Of a DNA stretch of 64,000 nt, positions 47,227-55,559 are shown in pieces. The translations under genes and the position numbers were made by a program. Source of the stretch: Halorubrum sp. Atlit-26R (GTDB lineage: Archaea; Halobacteriota; Halobacteria; Halobacteriales; Haloferacaceae). Where the stretch lies: assembly GCF_003666015.1 (NCBI RefSeq), contig NZ_QPLT01000001.1, forward strand, positions 372,001-436,000. The letters run 5' to 3'. Under the pieces are notes generated by a model. The model made no database searches. It was given only the letters and a program-made list of their open reading frames with translations, and was not told the origin of the DNA. Numbering within the stretch: position 1 is the stretch's first letter; each line of letters opens with the position of its first letter.

Positions 47227-47640
47227 ATGAACACGACGAATCCCTTCGACGAGATCGAGCAGTTCCTCGGCCGCACGCCCTTCGCGGGCGAGCGGGCCTG
47301 GGGCCGCGACCTCCGGACCGCCGACGTCGACGTCGCCGAGTACGACGACGAGTTCGTCGTCACCGCCGACCTGCCGGGCTTCGACCGCGACGGGATCGAC
47401 GTCCGCGTCGACGACGACCGGCTCACGATCGCGGCCGAGCGCGACGCGGAGCGCGAGGACGCCGACCGGCGGTACCTCCGACGCGAGCGGCGCCACGAGT
47501 CCGTCACCCGCACTATCGACCTCCCCGCGACCGCCCGCACCGAAGACGCGTCCGCGACGTACCGGAACGGCGTCCTCACCGTGACGGTCCCGCTCGACGC
47601 CGTCGACGCCGACGAGGGGCACCGGATCGACGTGAACTGA
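47227..47640 (+). CDS. hsp20: Hsp20/alpha-crystallin protein, compact form
   Basis: This 137-aa small heat-shock protein carries a complete alpha-crystallin domain: FVVTADLPGFDRDGIDVRVDDDRLTIAAERD, then YLRRERRHESVTRTIDLP and the VLTVTVPLD strand. The N-terminal arm MNTTNPFDEIEQFLG matches that of the preceding Hsp20, so the pair arose by duplication. A TTTAATA box near 47198-47204 gives it its own promoter. No C-terminal IXI motif is obvious. Confidence 0.9.
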   Translation: MNTTNPFDEIEQFLGRTPFAGERAWGRDLRTADVDVAEYDDEFVVTADLPGFDRDGIDVRVDDDRLTIAAERDAEREDADRRYLRRERRHESVTRTIDLPATARTEDASATYRNGVLTVTVPLDAVDADEGHRIDVN

Positions 47641-47696
47641 CTGCCTCTTTCTCTCCGGCCGGTGCTTTCTCCACGCCCCCTGTGCTAACTACCCGC

Positions 47697-48329
47697 ATGA
47701 GCGACGCCGACCACGCGGCCGCCAGGCGCGAGCTGGTGAACGCGCTCCGCGACCGCCTCGACGCGAGCGAGCGGACGCTGTCGGCGATCGGCGCCGTCCC
47801 GCGCCACGAGTTCGTCCCGGAGTCGCAGCGCGCGTCGGCGTACGCCGACCGCCCGCTCTCGATCGGCCACGATCAGACGGTCAGCGCGCCGCACATGGTC
47901 GCGATGATGACCGACCTGATCGACGTCGAGCGCGGCGACCGCGTCTTCGAGGTGGGGACCGGCTGCGGCTACCACGCCGCCGTCGTCGCCGAGGTCGTCG
48001 GCCCGGGGAACGTGTTCTCGGCCGAGCGCGTCCCGGAACTGGCCGCCGACGCCCGCGAACGACTCGATCGCCTCGGCTACGACGTGACAGTCGCGGCCGG
48101 GGACGGCCGCGAGGCGTTCGCCGACGAGGCGCCGTTTGACGCCGCCTACCTCACCTGCGCGGCGCCCGAGTCCGTCCCGGACGCGATCGTCGGCCGCGTC
48201 CGGACGGGCGGCCGCGTCGTCGCTCCCGTCCGCGAGGGCGGTCGCCAACGGCTCGTCCGGCTCACGGTCCGCGAGGACGGGATCGACCGCGAGGACCGCG
48301 GCGGCGTGCGGTTCGTCCCGATGCGCTGA
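47697..48329 (+). CDS. pcm: protein-L-isoaspartate O-methyltransferase
   Basis: This 210-aa enzyme methylates isoaspartyl residues in damaged proteins using SAM, starting their repair. It has the N-terminal VPRHEFVPESQRASAYADRPLSIGHDQTVSAPHMVAMM region. SAM motif I is VFEVGTGCGYHAAVVAEVVG, with motif II in AAYLTCAAPESVPDA. Start ATG 47697 follows from the conserved length. It is followed by a divergent paralogue 81 bp downstream, a common haloarchaeal pairing. Confidence 0.94.
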   Translation: MSDADHAAARRELVNALRDRLDASERTLSAIGAVPRHEFVPESQRASAYADRPLSIGHDQTVSAPHMVAMMTDLIDVERGDRVFEVGTGCGYHAAVVAEVVGPGNVFSAERVPELAADARERLDRLGYDVTVAAGDGREAFADEAPFDAAYLTCAAPESVPDAIVGRVRTGGRVVAPVREGGRQRLVRLTVREDGIDREDRGGVRFVPMR

Positions 48330-48410
48330 CCGCGTCGATGCGCCGATCGCGTCGCGGGCGGCCGGCCCGCCGAACGCACGGTTTTAGAGGACCGAGCCCC
48401 GAGAGCGGTC

Positions 48411-49181
48411 ATGGACGACGCGTCGCTCAGGGCGGACATGATCGAGGGGCTCGAACACCAGATCGGCGAGCCCATCGAGCCGCCCGTGCTGACCGCCCTC
48501 CAGCGCGTCCCGCGCGACCCCTTCGTCGACGACTCGCCCCGCGGCGGCGTCGACGGCGACGATCCGCACTCGCTCTCGCTCTCGACGCTGGTCCGGTTAG
48601 TCACCGCGCTCGACGCCGCGGAGGGCGACTCGGTCCTCGTCGTGGGCGCGGGGGTCGGCTACTCGGTCGCGATGCTCGCCGAGATTGCCGGCGCGCGGCG
48701 CGTCCACGCGGTCGACATCGACCGCGCCGCCGTCCACGCCGCGCGGTCGAACCTCGACGCGGCCGGCTACGGCGCGGTCCTCGTCGACCGCGCGGACGGC
48801 GCCGACGGGCTCCCCGCGTACGCACCCTACGACCGGATCCTCCTCGAAACCGCCGTCGTCGAGCCGCCGCGCCCCCTCCGCGAACAGCTGGCGCCCGGCG
48901 GTCGGATCGTCTACCCGCGCGGGGCGGGCGTCCAGACGGTCGCGGCGATCGAGCCGTCGCCCGCCGCCGACTCCGCTCCGGACGAGGACCCGGCGCCGGC
49001 GGGGTTCGAGACCGTCGAGACCCACGGGCCGGCGCGGCTCCAGCCGATGCTCGTCGACGGCGAACAGCCCGGGACGGAACGGAACCGGACGCGGCGGGAG
49101 GACGCGGAACGCGCCGAGCGCGGCCGGGAGCGTCGACACGGCTGGGAGCAGGACTGGATCGACTGGGACGACCGCCTCTGA
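48411..49181 (+). CDS. divergent PIMT-family methyltransferase
   Basis: This 256-aa protein keeps the PIMT scaffold (VPRDPFVDDSPRGGVDGDDPHSLSLSTLVRLV). Its SAM motif I is VLVVGAGVGYSVAMLAEIAG, followed by VHAVDIDRAAVHAARSNL. It lacks the classic Gln-Thr-Val-Ser-type substrate loop of the upstream gene and has a C-terminal charged extension of about 60 residues ending RRHGWEQDWIDWDDRL. It may act on another substrate or as a non-catalytic partner; this is inference. It is not certain that the two are co-transcribed. Confidence 0.8.
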   Translation: MDDASLRADMIEGLEHQIGEPIEPPVLTALQRVPRDPFVDDSPRGGVDGDDPHSLSLSTLVRLVTALDAAEGDSVLVVGAGVGYSVAMLAEIAGARRVHAVDIDRAAVHAARSNLDAAGYGAVLVDRADGADGLPAYAPYDRILLETAVVEPPRPLREQLAPGGRIVYPRGAGVQTVAAIEPSPAADSAPDEDPAPAGFETVETHGPARLQPMLVDGEQPGTERNRTRREDAERAERGRERRHGWEQDWIDWDDRL

Positions 49182-49209
49182 CAGGCTCTCGCCCGCGTCG
49201 CTCGCCGCG

Positions 49210-49686
49210 TCACTCCTCGACGACGAGCACCTCGGTGTTCCCCCGCTCGTCGACGTAGTCGCCCTCCGCCGGCGGCTTGATGTCGACCGTGAGCGTCCCG
49301 TCGGCCTGATTGGGTCCGAGTTCGGGGTCGACGTCGACGGTCGCGACCCCCTCGCCGTTCGTCTTCGCGGTGACGACGCCGTCGATCTGCGCGGAGCCGC
49401 CGCGAACGATGACCGTCGCGTCCGCGACGCGGGAGCCGTCCGGGTCGACGACCGCGATGTCGATCGACTGGTCGCCGGGCGTGGTCACCTCCGGCTGCGG
49501 CTGCGCGTCGAGTTCCGTCGCGGCCAAGCCGTCGATGTCGCCGATCATCCCCATCATCACGCTGAGGCTGGCGACGCCGACGACGAGCGCGATGACGAGG
49601 CGCACGGGGAGCCCCTCGATCGCGCGGGTGTCGGTGCTGAACGTCCGGCGGTTCGCGGTGCGCGAGTCGTGTGTTCGATCGGACAT
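49210..49686 (-). CDS. membrane-anchored protein with carboxypeptidase-regulatory-like domain
   Basis: This 158-aa protein starts at ATG 49686. An N-terminal cytosolic segment of about 35 residues is followed by one membrane helix (LVIALVVGVASLSVMMGMIG). The outside domain is a small beta sandwich (IAVVDPDGSRVADATVIVRGG and TNGEGVATVDVDPELG) that resembles carboxypeptidase-regulatory or invasin-type folds. A role at the cell surface is likely, but function is unknown. It is divergent from the HerA-type gene, so the short gap may hold both promoters. Confidence 0.72.
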   Translation of the reverse strand: MSDRTHDSRTANRRTFSTDTRAIEGLPVRLVIALVVGVASLSVMMGMIGDIDGLAATELDAQPQPEVTTPGDQSIDIAVVDPDGSRVADATVIVRGGSAQIDGVVTAKTNGEGVATVDVDPELGPNQADGTLTVDIKPPAEGDYVDERGNTEVLVVEE

Positions 49687-49788
49687 ACGGCCCGCTGGCC
49701 GCGGCATGGCTTATAAAGAGTCGGACGGCACGGCGACCGAGGTCTGCGAGACGCACTCGACGCCGAGGAATTCGGACTGCCCCCGACC

Positions 49789-49797
49789 GTTTTTATC
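49789..49797 (+). promoter_or_regulatory. TATA-like box of the HerA-type gene
   Basis: The sequence TTTTTATCC at 49789-49797 lies about 28 nt before the GTG start at 49821. The spacing supports that start and a leaderless transcript. Confidence 0.55.
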
Positions 49798-49820
49798 CGA
49801 TACCGAGGCCACCCGGCCGC

Positions 49821-50954
49821 GTGTACGTACTCGGCCGCGACGGAACGGATCTTCCCCGCGACGAAACGGACTCCGACTGCGACGACGGGACTGGCTCCGA
49901 GGAGGTCGGCGACCGCGACGACGACCCCCCGCCTCACACCGCCCGAATCGGATCCTTCCTCGCTCGCGACGGGAGCGCCGGCGCGCCGGTCGGCGTCGAC
50001 CTCGACCGTCCGCACGCGGGGGTCGTGTTCGGGAAGCGCGGGACCGGGAAGTCGTACACGCTCGGCGTTCTCGCGGAGGAAATAGCCGACGCCGACGGCG
50101 TCGTTCCGGTCGTCGTCGACCCGATGGGCGTCTTCGGTGGCCTCGAGGCGGCCGGCGGCCGCGTCGTCGACCCCGCGGTCCGCCCCGCCTCGATACCGCC
50201 CTCGACGTGGCCGGACCTGCTCGGGCTCGACCCGGCGAGCGGTCCCGGGAGCCTCGTCTGGCGCGTCGTCGCCGACGCGGTCGACGGCGGCTCCTCGCCC
50301 TCGCTCGCGGCGCTCCGCGAGGCGGTCACTGCGGCCGACGCGCCGGCGGAGACGCGGCGCGCCGCGGCGAACCACCTCCGGCTCGCGGCCTCGTGGGGCG
50401 TCTTCGACGCCGACGCGCCGCCGGTCGCGTCCCTCGCGGCCGACGGCGACCCCGCCGTACTCGACCTCGCCGGCGTGCCCGACGCCGCCGCGTCGGCCGT
50501 CGTCCGCGCGGTCGCTCGCGGGCTCTACGACGCGCGGATCGACGGCGATCTCCCGCGGCTCCCGTGGCTGCTCGTCGACGAGGCGCACGCCTTCTTCGAC
50601 GGGATCGCCGAGCCGGCGCTCCGGACGCTCCTGACGCGGGGCCGCGCGCCGGGCGTCTCGCTGGTGTGCGCGACGCAGCGACCGGCCGCGCTGCCGAGCG
50701 TCGCCGTCTCCCAGTCCGACCTCCTCGTCTCCCACCGCCTGACGGCCGGGCGCGACGTCGACCGACTGGCCGAGGCGGAGGCGACGTACCTCGCGGGCGA
50801 CCTCGCCTCGCGGCTCCCGGAAGGGGTCGGCGAGGCGCTCGTCGTCGACGACGCCACCGAGACGGCCCACACGGTTCGGATCAGAGAGCGACGGACGCCG
50901 CACGAGGGGGAGAGTCCGCGTGCGAGTCGGCTGTCGGACGCGGAGCGCCGGTAA
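49821..50954 (+). CDS. HerA-like DNA-translocase-type ATPase
   Basis: This 377-aa ATPase starts at GTG 49821. An acidic region of about 50 residues leads into the HerA-type core. Walker A is GKRGTGKSYTLG, Walker B is LPWLLVDEAHAFFDG, and a sensor-like motif is SLVCATQRPAALPS. It lacks the N-terminal beta-barrel of full-length HerA. No NurA nuclease or Mre11/Rad50 is adjacent. A role in DNA processing or virus/plasmid handling is possible but inferred. The protein is shorter than canonical archaeal HerA (about 500 aa). Confidence 0.82.
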   Translation: MYVLGRDGTDLPRDETDSDCDDGTGSEEVGDRDDDPPPHTARIGSFLARDGSAGAPVGVDLDRPHAGVVFGKRGTGKSYTLGVLAEEIADADGVVPVVVDPMGVFGGLEAAGGRVVDPAVRPASIPPSTWPDLLGLDPASGPGSLVWRVVADAVDGGSSPSLAALREAVTAADAPAETRRAAANHLRLAASWGVFDADAPPVASLAADGDPAVLDLAGVPDAAASAVVRAVARGLYDARIDGDLPRLPWLLVDEAHAFFDGIAEPALRTLLTRGRAPGVSLVCATQRPAALPSVAVSQSDLLVSHRLTAGRDVDRLAEAEATYLAGDLASRLPEGVGEALVVDDATETAHTVRIRERRTPHEGESPRASRLSDAERR

Positions 50955-50997
50955 CGCGGTCCAGAACGTACAAGCCGTCCCGGCCTCACTCACGCGC

Positions 50998-51402
50998 ATG
51001 GAACGGACGCCGTACGGGTTCCTGCTCGTCGCGCTCGGCGGGTTCCTCGGCGCGGTCGCCAGACACGCAGTCGACGTCGGGGTCGGTCGGGCCCTCGCCG
51101 CGGCCTCGTCCGGAGGCGCCTCCGCGGTCTTCGGCGGCGCCCCGACCGGCGTGGGGACGCTCGTCGCGAACGTCGCCGGATCGTTCGCGCTCGGGCTCCT
51201 GTTGACCCGCGCGTCGAGCGACCGGATCCGCCTGTTCGTCGGAACCGGCGCGCTCTCGTCGTTCACGACGTACAGCACGTTCGTCGCCGACGCGGTCGCG
51301 CTCGGGACGCCCGCCGGCGCCTGGTACGTCGCCGTCAGCTATCTGACCGGATTCGCCGCGGCCGCGCTCGGACTCGCGCTCGGAGGGCGGGACCGCCGAT
51401 GA
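50998..51402 (+). CDS. crcB: fluoride channel FluC/CrcB, subunit 1
   Basis: This 134-aa membrane protein forms half of a fluoride export channel. It has four membrane segments, the GGFLGAVARHAVD N-terminal motif, the NVAGSFALGLLL helix and the Phe-box region GALSSFTTYSTF. The start at 50998 puts the first helix in its normal place. A four-base overlap (ATGA) couples it to the next crcB gene, and the pair probably forms a heterodimer with opposite topologies. Confidence 0.92.
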   Translation: MERTPYGFLLVALGGFLGAVARHAVDVGVGRALAAASSGGASAVFGGAPTGVGTLVANVAGSFALGLLLTRASSDRIRLFVGTGALSSFTTYSTFVADAVALGTPAGAWYVAVSYLTGFAAAALGLALGGRDRR

Positions 51403-51761
51403 CCGTCGCCCCGCTCCTCGCGACCGCCCTCGTCGGCGTCGGCGGCGCGTTCGGCGCCGTCTCCCGGCACGCGGTCGGGCTCCGCGTCGAGGGACGCCGG
51501 TCGGTCCTCCTCGTCAACGCGGTCGGGAGCTTCGCGCTCGGGGCCGTTTCCGCCGCGCCGATCGGCTCGACGGCGGCGCTGCTCCTCGGCGTCGGCTTCT
51601 GCGGCGCGTTCACGACGTTCTCCTCGTTCGCCGTCGGGACCGTTCGGGCGGCGAGCGAGACGGGCGCCCGCGCGGCCGCGGTCGTCGCGGCGTCGAACCT
51701 CGCGGCCGCGCTGGCGGCGTTCCTCCTCGGTTCGTTCCTCGTCGCTGCGGTCTTCGGCTGA
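51399..51761 (+). CDS. crcB: fluoride channel FluC/CrcB, subunit 2
   Basis: This 120-aa partner has four membrane segments, VGGAFGAVSRHAVG at the start, the LVNAVGSFALGAVS helix and the GFCGAFTTFSSFAVG Phe-box. It is shorter than subunit 1 and overlaps it by four bases. Two-gene FluC systems usually form antiparallel heterodimers. That arrangement is inferred here from gene order. Confidence 0.92.
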   Translation: MTVAPLLATALVGVGGAFGAVSRHAVGLRVEGRRSVLLVNAVGSFALGAVSAAPIGSTAALLLGVGFCGAFTTFSSFAVGTVRAASETGARAAAVVAASNLAAALAAFLLGSFLVAAVFG

Positions 51762-51839
51762 CCGACGATTCCTCTCCGCCTGACAGGCGCAACCTCGGCA
51801 AGCGATAGGTACAGCATCCCCCGGCCCGTACCCGCGTCC

Positions 51840-52169
51840 GTGACCGACACCGACCGCTCCGTCGACGGCGAGTCGGGGGATCCGGCCGACTCGGGATCGC
51901 TCTCCGACGACGCCGACCCGGACGCCGTCGACCCCGAAGACGTCCCCGAGTTCGGCGACCTCTCGATCCCCCAGCGCGCCTTCGTCGCCGCCGCGCAGAA
52001 CCCCTCTCGCGGACTACTGGTCGTCGGCCTGTTCGCGTTCGCGCTCGCCTTCTACGCCGCGTTCTGGCTGTCGTTTCCCCGCGCCGCCGGCCTCCTCTCG
52101 GGAGTGGCACTGATCGTCGTCGCCGTCGCCGCGCTCGTCTACTGGCTCCTCGACCGCGTCTCCGGGTGA
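51840..52169 (+). CDS. small two-helix membrane protein
   Basis: This 109-aa protein starts at GTG 51840. A 55-residue acidic leader (DPDAVDPEDVPEFGDLSIPQ) precedes two hydrophobic segments (GLLVVGLFAFALAFYAAFWLSF and GLLSGVALIVVAVAALVYWLL). Function is unknown. It is convergent with cca. The leader is typical of haloarchaeal cytosolic tails. Confidence 0.68.
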   Translation: MTDTDRSVDGESGDPADSGSLSDDADPDAVDPEDVPEFGDLSIPQRAFVAAAQNPSRGLLVVGLFAFALAFYAAFWLSFPRAAGLLSGVALIVVAVAALVYWLLDRVSG

Positions 52170-52194
52170 CGATCGACGTTCCCGCCGACGGCGC

Positions 52195-53661
52195 TCACGG
52201 CCGCGGCTCGTAGAACTCCCGGAGCGGTCGGCCGAACGCGGGCGCGAGCGTCGCGACCGACTCGCCGACCAGCACGTCGCGGTCGTCGAACGCCGGCTCC
52301 ACCTGCGCCCCGAGCGCGACGTCGCTCGCCGCGTCGCTCTCCAAGTACTCCCGGACGGTTGCGAACTCCCGCTCCCGCTCGACGACGTACCGGTCTCCGT
52401 CGATGAAGGGTCCGTACGTGTCCGGGTCGACGTCGTCGACGTACGACTCGTAGAAGCTCGCGGCGTGTTTTCGGACCGCGACCGGCGGCCCCTCGTGGCG
52501 CTCGACGGTCGGGCGCTCGGTCACCTCTAATTCGGCGTACAGCGCGGCCCGCGTCGGCTCGCCGGTTCCGTCGCGCTCGTCCGTCTCCTCGGCGTCGCTC
52601 GTCCCGGCGGCGTCCGTCGTTCCCGCTGCGTCCGTCGTTCCCGCCGCGTCCGTCGTTCCCGCCGCGTCCGTCATCGCTCGCGCCCGGAGAACGTCGAAGC
52701 CGCGCTCGTTCAGCCCGCCGACGATCCCGTCCAGCGAGCGCCGGAGCTGCGGCCACAGCTGGTCGTCGACCACGTCGGGCGCGTCGAACACGACCGCGAT
52801 CGGCGTCGTCCCCCGCCGGTCGAGGTGGGCGCGCACCTCCCCGGAGTCGAGCGGCTCGGGGTCGTCGGGCTCGAAGAGCGCCTCGCTCGGGGCCGCGAGC
52901 AGCTCCCGCGCGTAGTGTTGGAACCGCGCGAGGTTCGCCGCCGACAGCACCGCCGCGACGTTCCGCGTCGGGTCCGTGGGGTCGACGACGACGAGGGGGT
53001 CCTCGAACGTGCGCTCGGCGTGCCCCTCGGGGTCGAACTCCACCGGCGGATGCCAGCTCCGTGCCGACTCGACCAGCGGGACGAACCCGCCGAGCTCCAA
53101 CACGAGCAGCTCAGTCAGGTATCCCGAGAAACCCTCGGTGCGGAGGTCGCTCCCGTACGCGCCGATCCCCTTCAGGAACGCCTTCGCCAGCACCACGTCC
53201 GCGGCGAGGTCGTCGTCGAGCCGCGCCGAGAGGTACGCGTCGTGGAACGGCGTGCGGTCGACGGCGGAGACCAGCTCGGCCGCCCGCTCCACGTCGTGGC
53301 AGGGGACCAAGTCGACGTCGAACCCCTCGTAGCGCCCCTTCACGTACGGGTGTTCGGCGAACTCCTCGTGACCGTCCGGGAGGACCGCGTGACCGACGTC
53401 GAGCCCGTACTCCTCTAACTCGGCGCGGTCGAGGTCCGCGTCGAACCGGACGAACAGGTCGATGTCGCGGTCGCCCGCGACCCACGTCCCGCGCGCGGTC
53501 GACCCGACCTGGACCACGTCGGCCTCGACCGGGAGGTCGGCGATCGCCTCGCGGGCCCGCTCGGTCAGCGTCGCGGCCGTCTCGCGCAGTCGCTCGCGCT
53601 CCTCGGGCTCCGGGAGGACCCGCTCGCGCACCCGCGACAGCACCGCCTCCAACTCGTCCAT
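52195..53661 (-). CDS. cca: CCA-adding enzyme, archaeal class I (tRNA nucleotidyltransferase)
   Basis: This 488-aa enzyme adds CCA to tRNA 3' ends. The nucleotidyltransferase head has GSTARGTWVAGDRDIDLFV, with catalytic Asp66 and Asp68. Conserved segments such as VVLAKAFLKGIGAYGSDLRTEGFSGYLTELLV are intact. Near residues 326-350 the protein has four copies of TDAAGT, encoded by an 18-bp tandem repeat, followed by an acidic stretch; this probably forms a flexible surface loop. The tRNAs in this window encode no CCA, so the enzyme is needed. The upstream gap holds a tRNA-Asn gene on the other strand. Confidence 0.94.
   Translation of the reverse strand: MDELEAVLSRVRERVLPEPEERERLRETAATLTERAREAIADLPVEADVVQVGSTARGTWVAGDRDIDLFVRFDADLDRAELEEYGLDVGHAVLPDGHEEFAEHPYVKGRYEGFDVDLVPCHDVERAAELVSAVDRTPFHDAYLSARLDDDLAADVVLAKAFLKGIGAYGSDLRTEGFSGYLTELLVLELGGFVPLVESARSWHPPVEFDPEGHAERTFEDPLVVVDPTDPTRNVAAVLSAANLARFQHYARELLAAPSEALFEPDDPEPLDSGEVRAHLDRRGTTPIAVVFDAPDVVDDQLWPQLRRSLDGIVGGLNERGFDVLRARAMTDAAGTTDAAGTTDAAGTTDAAGTSDAEETDERDGTGEPTRAALYAELEVTERPTVERHEGPPVAVRKHAASFYESYVDDVDPDTYGPFIDGDRYVVEREREFATVREYLESDAASDVALGAQVEPAFDDRDVLVGESVATLAPAFGRPLREFYEPRP
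52611..52682 (-). repeat. cca: 18-bp in-frame tandem repeat within cca
   Basis: Four 18-bp units encode the hexapeptide TDAAGT repeated in frame. It lies in a non-conserved acidic loop of the enzyme. Copy number may vary between strains because slippage preserves the frame. Confidence 0.88.
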
Positions 53662-53821
53662 ACCGGACGGTCTCGCGGTCCGGCCGAAAACGTGTCGGTC
53701 GGATCGGCGCAGCGGTCCGCGGCCGCTCCGGTGCTGCTTCTCTCCGTTCGCGTTCCCCGGATCCCGTCCCGTCGGGCGGAAACGAAAGCCCTATCAAAAC
53801 AACGCGAGTACCCGGAAGTGA

Positions 53822-53894
53822 GCCGAAGTAGCTCAGTTGGTAGAGCGCCTCGCTGTTAACGAGGCGGTCCCAGGTTCGAGTCCTGGCTTCGGCG
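53822..53894 (+). tRNA. tRNA-Asn (GTT)
   Basis: A 73-nt tRNA with acceptor arms GCCGAAG and CTTCGGC. The anticodon loop CTGTTAA between CCTCG and CGAGG gives anticodon GTT. The T-arm contains GGTTCGAGTCC. A TATCAAAA box about 28 nt upstream is a plausible promoter. No CCA is encoded. Confidence 0.96.
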
Positions 53895-53966
53895 CCTCCA
53901 TTTCGTTTCGAGGTCTCTCCCGGTTAGCAGCGAACGTATTTTTGTCGTAACTCCTTCCTCTCCGAT

Positions 53967-54443
53967 ATGCCGGAGCGGAGCGATCGATTCGCATCACTCG
54001 AGGAGCCACACAAGCGCGGTCAGGCAGCGGAGGCGATCGTAAAATCGGAGTTCGTGAGCCGTGGAATCCCCGTCCTGACTCCCACATACGACAACGAACC
54101 GTACGACATCGTCGTTGAGGTGGATGACTCGTTCCATCGAATCCAAGTCAAGACGGCGTTCGAAGCGACGACTAGCGGCGCAGTGCGGTTCCGAACGCGG
54201 AGCACTCGGACGAAGAGTTCGGGCTACGAACGAGAGGGGTACGAGGACGCAGTCGACTTCTTCGCCGTTTACGCCCCCGCGTGCGACGAAACGTATCTCG
54301 TTCCAATCGAAGAGACTGGTAAAACGCAGATGACAATTCGTCACGAACCCTCGAAAAACGGCAACGTCGAAAACACCAATTGGCACGAAGACTTCCTTAT
54401 CGACGGGGTACTGTCCTCGCTCTGCTCCGACCCGACAATATAA
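53967..54443 (+). CDS. PD-(D/E)XK family endonuclease, probable recent insertion
   Basis: This 158-aa protein resembles the PD-(D/E)XK nucleases related to group I intron-associated enzymes. The core has an N-terminal helix with glutamate (QAAEAIVKSEFVSRG, Glu22), Asp47 in PYDIVVEVD and the QVK motif at residues 60-62 (HRIQVKTAFEA). It is visibly AT-richer than its neighbours and uses codons such as ATA, AAA and TCA that they avoid. It lies between tRNA-Asn and a CAU tRNA and ends inside the next tRNA's TATA box. DNA target and role are unknown; a mobile origin is likely. Confidence 0.82.
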   Translation: MPERSDRFASLEEPHKRGQAAEAIVKSEFVSRGIPVLTPTYDNEPYDIVVEVDDSFHRIQVKTAFEATTSGAVRFRTRSTRTKSSGYEREGYEDAVDFFAVYAPACDETYLVPIEETGKTQMTIRHEPSKNGNVENTNWHEDFLIDGVLSSLCSDPTI

Positions 54444-54445
54444 AG
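54437..54445 (+). promoter_or_regulatory. TATA-like box of the CAU tRNA
   Basis: AATATAAAG at 54437-54445 lies about 35 nt before the mature tRNA end and overlaps the stop codon of the nuclease gene. The nuclease insertion therefore ends exactly where the tRNA promoter begins. Confidence 0.5.
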
Positions 54446-54475
54446 AGGAATCGAGAGAGACGAACTGATACGAGC

Positions 54476-54550
54476 GGGCCCTTAGCTTAGTCCGGTTAAA
54501 GCGACTCGCTCATAACGAGTCGATCGCCGGTTCGAATCCGGCAGGGCCCA
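54476..54550 (+). tRNA. tRNA with CAU anticodon (tRNA-Ile2 or elongator Met)
   Basis: A 75-nt tRNA with acceptor arms GGGCCCT and AGGGCCC and discriminator A. The anticodon loop CTCATAA lies between ACTCG and CGAGT. Its acceptor stem resembles archaeal tRNA-Ile2, whose C34 is modified to agmatidine to read AUA. Elongator tRNA-Met is the alternative. It is not a typical initiator. No CCA is encoded. Confidence 0.9.
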
Positions 54551-54600
54551 CTTTCTATCGGACTTCGCGATTCGCAGTCGCGACCGCCACGCACCGGCGG

Positions 54601-55464
54601 CTACTCCAACAGTTCCACCAGTTCGTTCACGTCGTCGACCACCGCGTCGGCCCCGGCGTTTGCGAACTTCTCGCGGCCCGCATCGCCCGTGAGCCCGCCG
54701 GTGAGGACGCCGATACCGTAGTAGACGCGCGTCTCGTCCGCCTCGTCTGCGTTGCGCGCGGTGCGCACGTCGTCGAGGGTGTCGCCCGCGAACGCGACGC
54801 GCTCGGCGTCGAACCGCTCGGCGAGCTCGACGAGCGCCCGCGGGTGCGGCTTCCCCTCCTCCCAGTCGTCCATCGTGAACCGACGGTCCTCGGGCACGTC
54901 GAGGCCGACGCGCTCTAAGGCGATTTCGGCCTCCGCGGCCGGCCGCCCGGTGAGGACGCCGACGTCGAACCGCGCGGTGAGGTCGGCGATGGTCTCGGGG
55001 TCGACGAGCGTCGGCTCGTCGTGGATGTACCCGTCCGCCTCGATCGGCGGCTCGCCGCCCTCTAACTCGCGGTACAGCGCCGCGCCGAGGTACAGCGCCT
55101 GGAACGTCTCCCGGAGCGCGTCTCTGTCCCACTGGTCGCGGACGCGAGCCTGCGCGACCCGCGGGAGGTCGCCGACGACCTCCTTGGCCGCGTCGAGGCC
55201 GCCGCCGAGTTCGCGGACGCGGTCGGTGAACTCGTCGACGTCCATTCGGAGCCCCTCGCGGCGGGCCAACACGAACAGCGCGGCGGCGTCCGTCAGCTCC
55301 CAGTCGTTGTTGAACCCGCCGGCGTCCTTGAACGCCTGGACCGCGTCGCGGTCGATCGGCTTGCCGCAGACCCGGTCGACCGATTCGAGGATCGCCCGAC
55401 GATAGGAGTCCGCCACGTCGACCAACACCCCGTCGATATCGAGGACCACTGCGTCGACCTGCAT
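54601..55464 (-). CDS. HAD superfamily hydrolase (TIGR01548-type)
   Basis: This 287-aa phosphatase-fold protein has the nucleophile motif [16 protein letters not shown] near the start, the lysine-containing [16 protein letters not shown] and the acidic motif [18 protein letters not shown] helical cap domain lies between. It belongs to subfamily IA; the haloarchaeal group is often annotated as TIGR01548, and its substrate is unknown. The ATG at 55464 is chosen because the catalytic strand begins at once. It is co-oriented with the UPF0146 gene upstream (95-bp gap). Confidence 0.87.
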   Translation of the reverse strand: MQVDAVVLDIDGVLVDVADSYRRAILESVDRVCGKPIDRDAVQAFKDAGGFNNDWELTDAAALFVLARREGLRMDVDEFTDRVRELGGGLDAAKEVVGDLPRVAQARVRDQWDRDALRETFQALYLGAALYRELEGGEPPIEADGYIHDEPTLVDPETIADLTARFDVGVLTGRPAAEAEIALERVGLDVPEDRRFTMDDWEEGKPHPRALVELAERFDAERVAFAGDTLDDVRTARNADEADETRVYYGIGVLTGGLTGDAGREKFANAGADAVVDDVNELVELLE

Positions 55465-55559
55465 ACCGCTACCCCGGCTGGCGGCGGAATGAACGTTCGG
55501 GTTCGCGGCCGGCGTCGCCGGTTCGAGGGACGCGGCGGCGGAACTACCGAGGCGACTCG

